Assembly: GCF_037975245.1 (NCBI RefSeq)
Contig: NC_092576.1
Span: 42,567,111-42,631,110, forward strand
Direction: 5' to 3'
DNA from: Apostichopus japonicus
Lineage: Eukaryota > Echinodermata > Holothuroidea > Aspidochirotida > Stichopodidae
Length of the DNA stretch: 64,000 bases
The notes below the pieces were generated by a model. That model did not search any database and was not told where the DNA came from. It worked only from the letters and a program-made list of their open reading frames with translations. This document shows positions 63,739 to 64,000 of this stretch, piece by piece. The translations under genes were made by a program, and so were the position numbers. Each line of letters begins with the position of its first letter. Positions within the stretch are counted from its first letter, which is position 1.

Positions 63739-64000
63739 ATGCTTCGTTGAACGGAAATAGAACTAACGTTTAATACGCGTGTATACATACTGCAAAGACT
63801 ACAATGCAGTATGGTCAATTCTTCTTCAAACTGATGTTGCTATCATTTGAGATTAAGTCTGACCCAGTGAAGTGCAGAAAGCTGTTTTTATTATTTTGTA
63901 ATATAGATTTAGAAACAAAATTGTATCAGCTTTATAACTTGCTTGAGGAAGTGGTGCTGGGATACACGTTTTAGTCGTTGTCAAAGAAAAACAAAACCTT
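63739..64000. other. No gene recognised
   Basis: AT-rich end of the window without recognisable features. Confidence 0.4.

Overview
The window looks like nuclear DNA of an AT-rich, repeat-rich animal genome. Coding DNA is sparse (two credible host genes in 64 kb), one gene has a GT-AG intron, and non-LTR, Penelope-like, SINE and DNA-transposon remnants are abundant. A short interstitial CCCTAA array fits TTAGGG-type telomeres. A marine invertebrate, perhaps a deuterostome such as an echinoderm, is my best guess. That rests on general repeat character, not on a diagnostic gene.

Host genes: (1) 24857-27261 (+), a two-exon membrane progestin receptor of the PAQR family (352 aa), whose intron is filled by a 112-bp-period minisatellite; (2) 56552-57622 (+), a 356-aa, ten-helix drug/metabolite-superfamily (SLC35G/EamA-like) transporter in a single exon. 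They are far apart and nothing links them functionally.

Layout. 1-24 kb: a dense transposon landscape. It holds four copies of one TTAA-flanked MITE (one split by a second MITE), hAT-type MITEs with 8-bp target duplications, a tRNA-derived SINE split by a 1.28-kb terminal-inverted-repeat (TIR) element made of TTTACC-type repeats, a 1.17-kb element whose inverted ends are arrays of TTCGCCCAAC, a LINE 3' end, and a 1.03-kb hAT-type element carrying a U2-snRNA-headed unit. 24-29 kb: the PAQR gene and minisatellites downstream of it. 29-44 kb: mostly non-coding DNA with several satellites, including a trimeric higher-order repeat at 38.6-39.6 kb. 44-54 kb: a LINE reverse-transcriptase remnant, a second U2-headed unit, a telomere-like array, a Penelope-type 3' tail with a hammerhead-like core, a 300-bp direct duplication and three copies of a GC-rich MITE core. 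54-64 kb: the transporter, an 880-bp TIR element with 6-bp target duplication and a broken helix-turn-helix transposase fragment, a TIR element carrying a LINE C-terminus, a degraded Penelope-like 3' half with GIY-YIG endonuclease and hammerhead-like core, and a 39-bp hAT-like palindrome.

The strongest candidates for something little described are the U2-headed structured repeat (two copies), the ultra-short CAGGGAGTTGTT palindromes with 8-bp target duplications (two copies), and one GC-rich core shared by elements with different terminal repeats. All calls come from reading the sequence; no database search was run.
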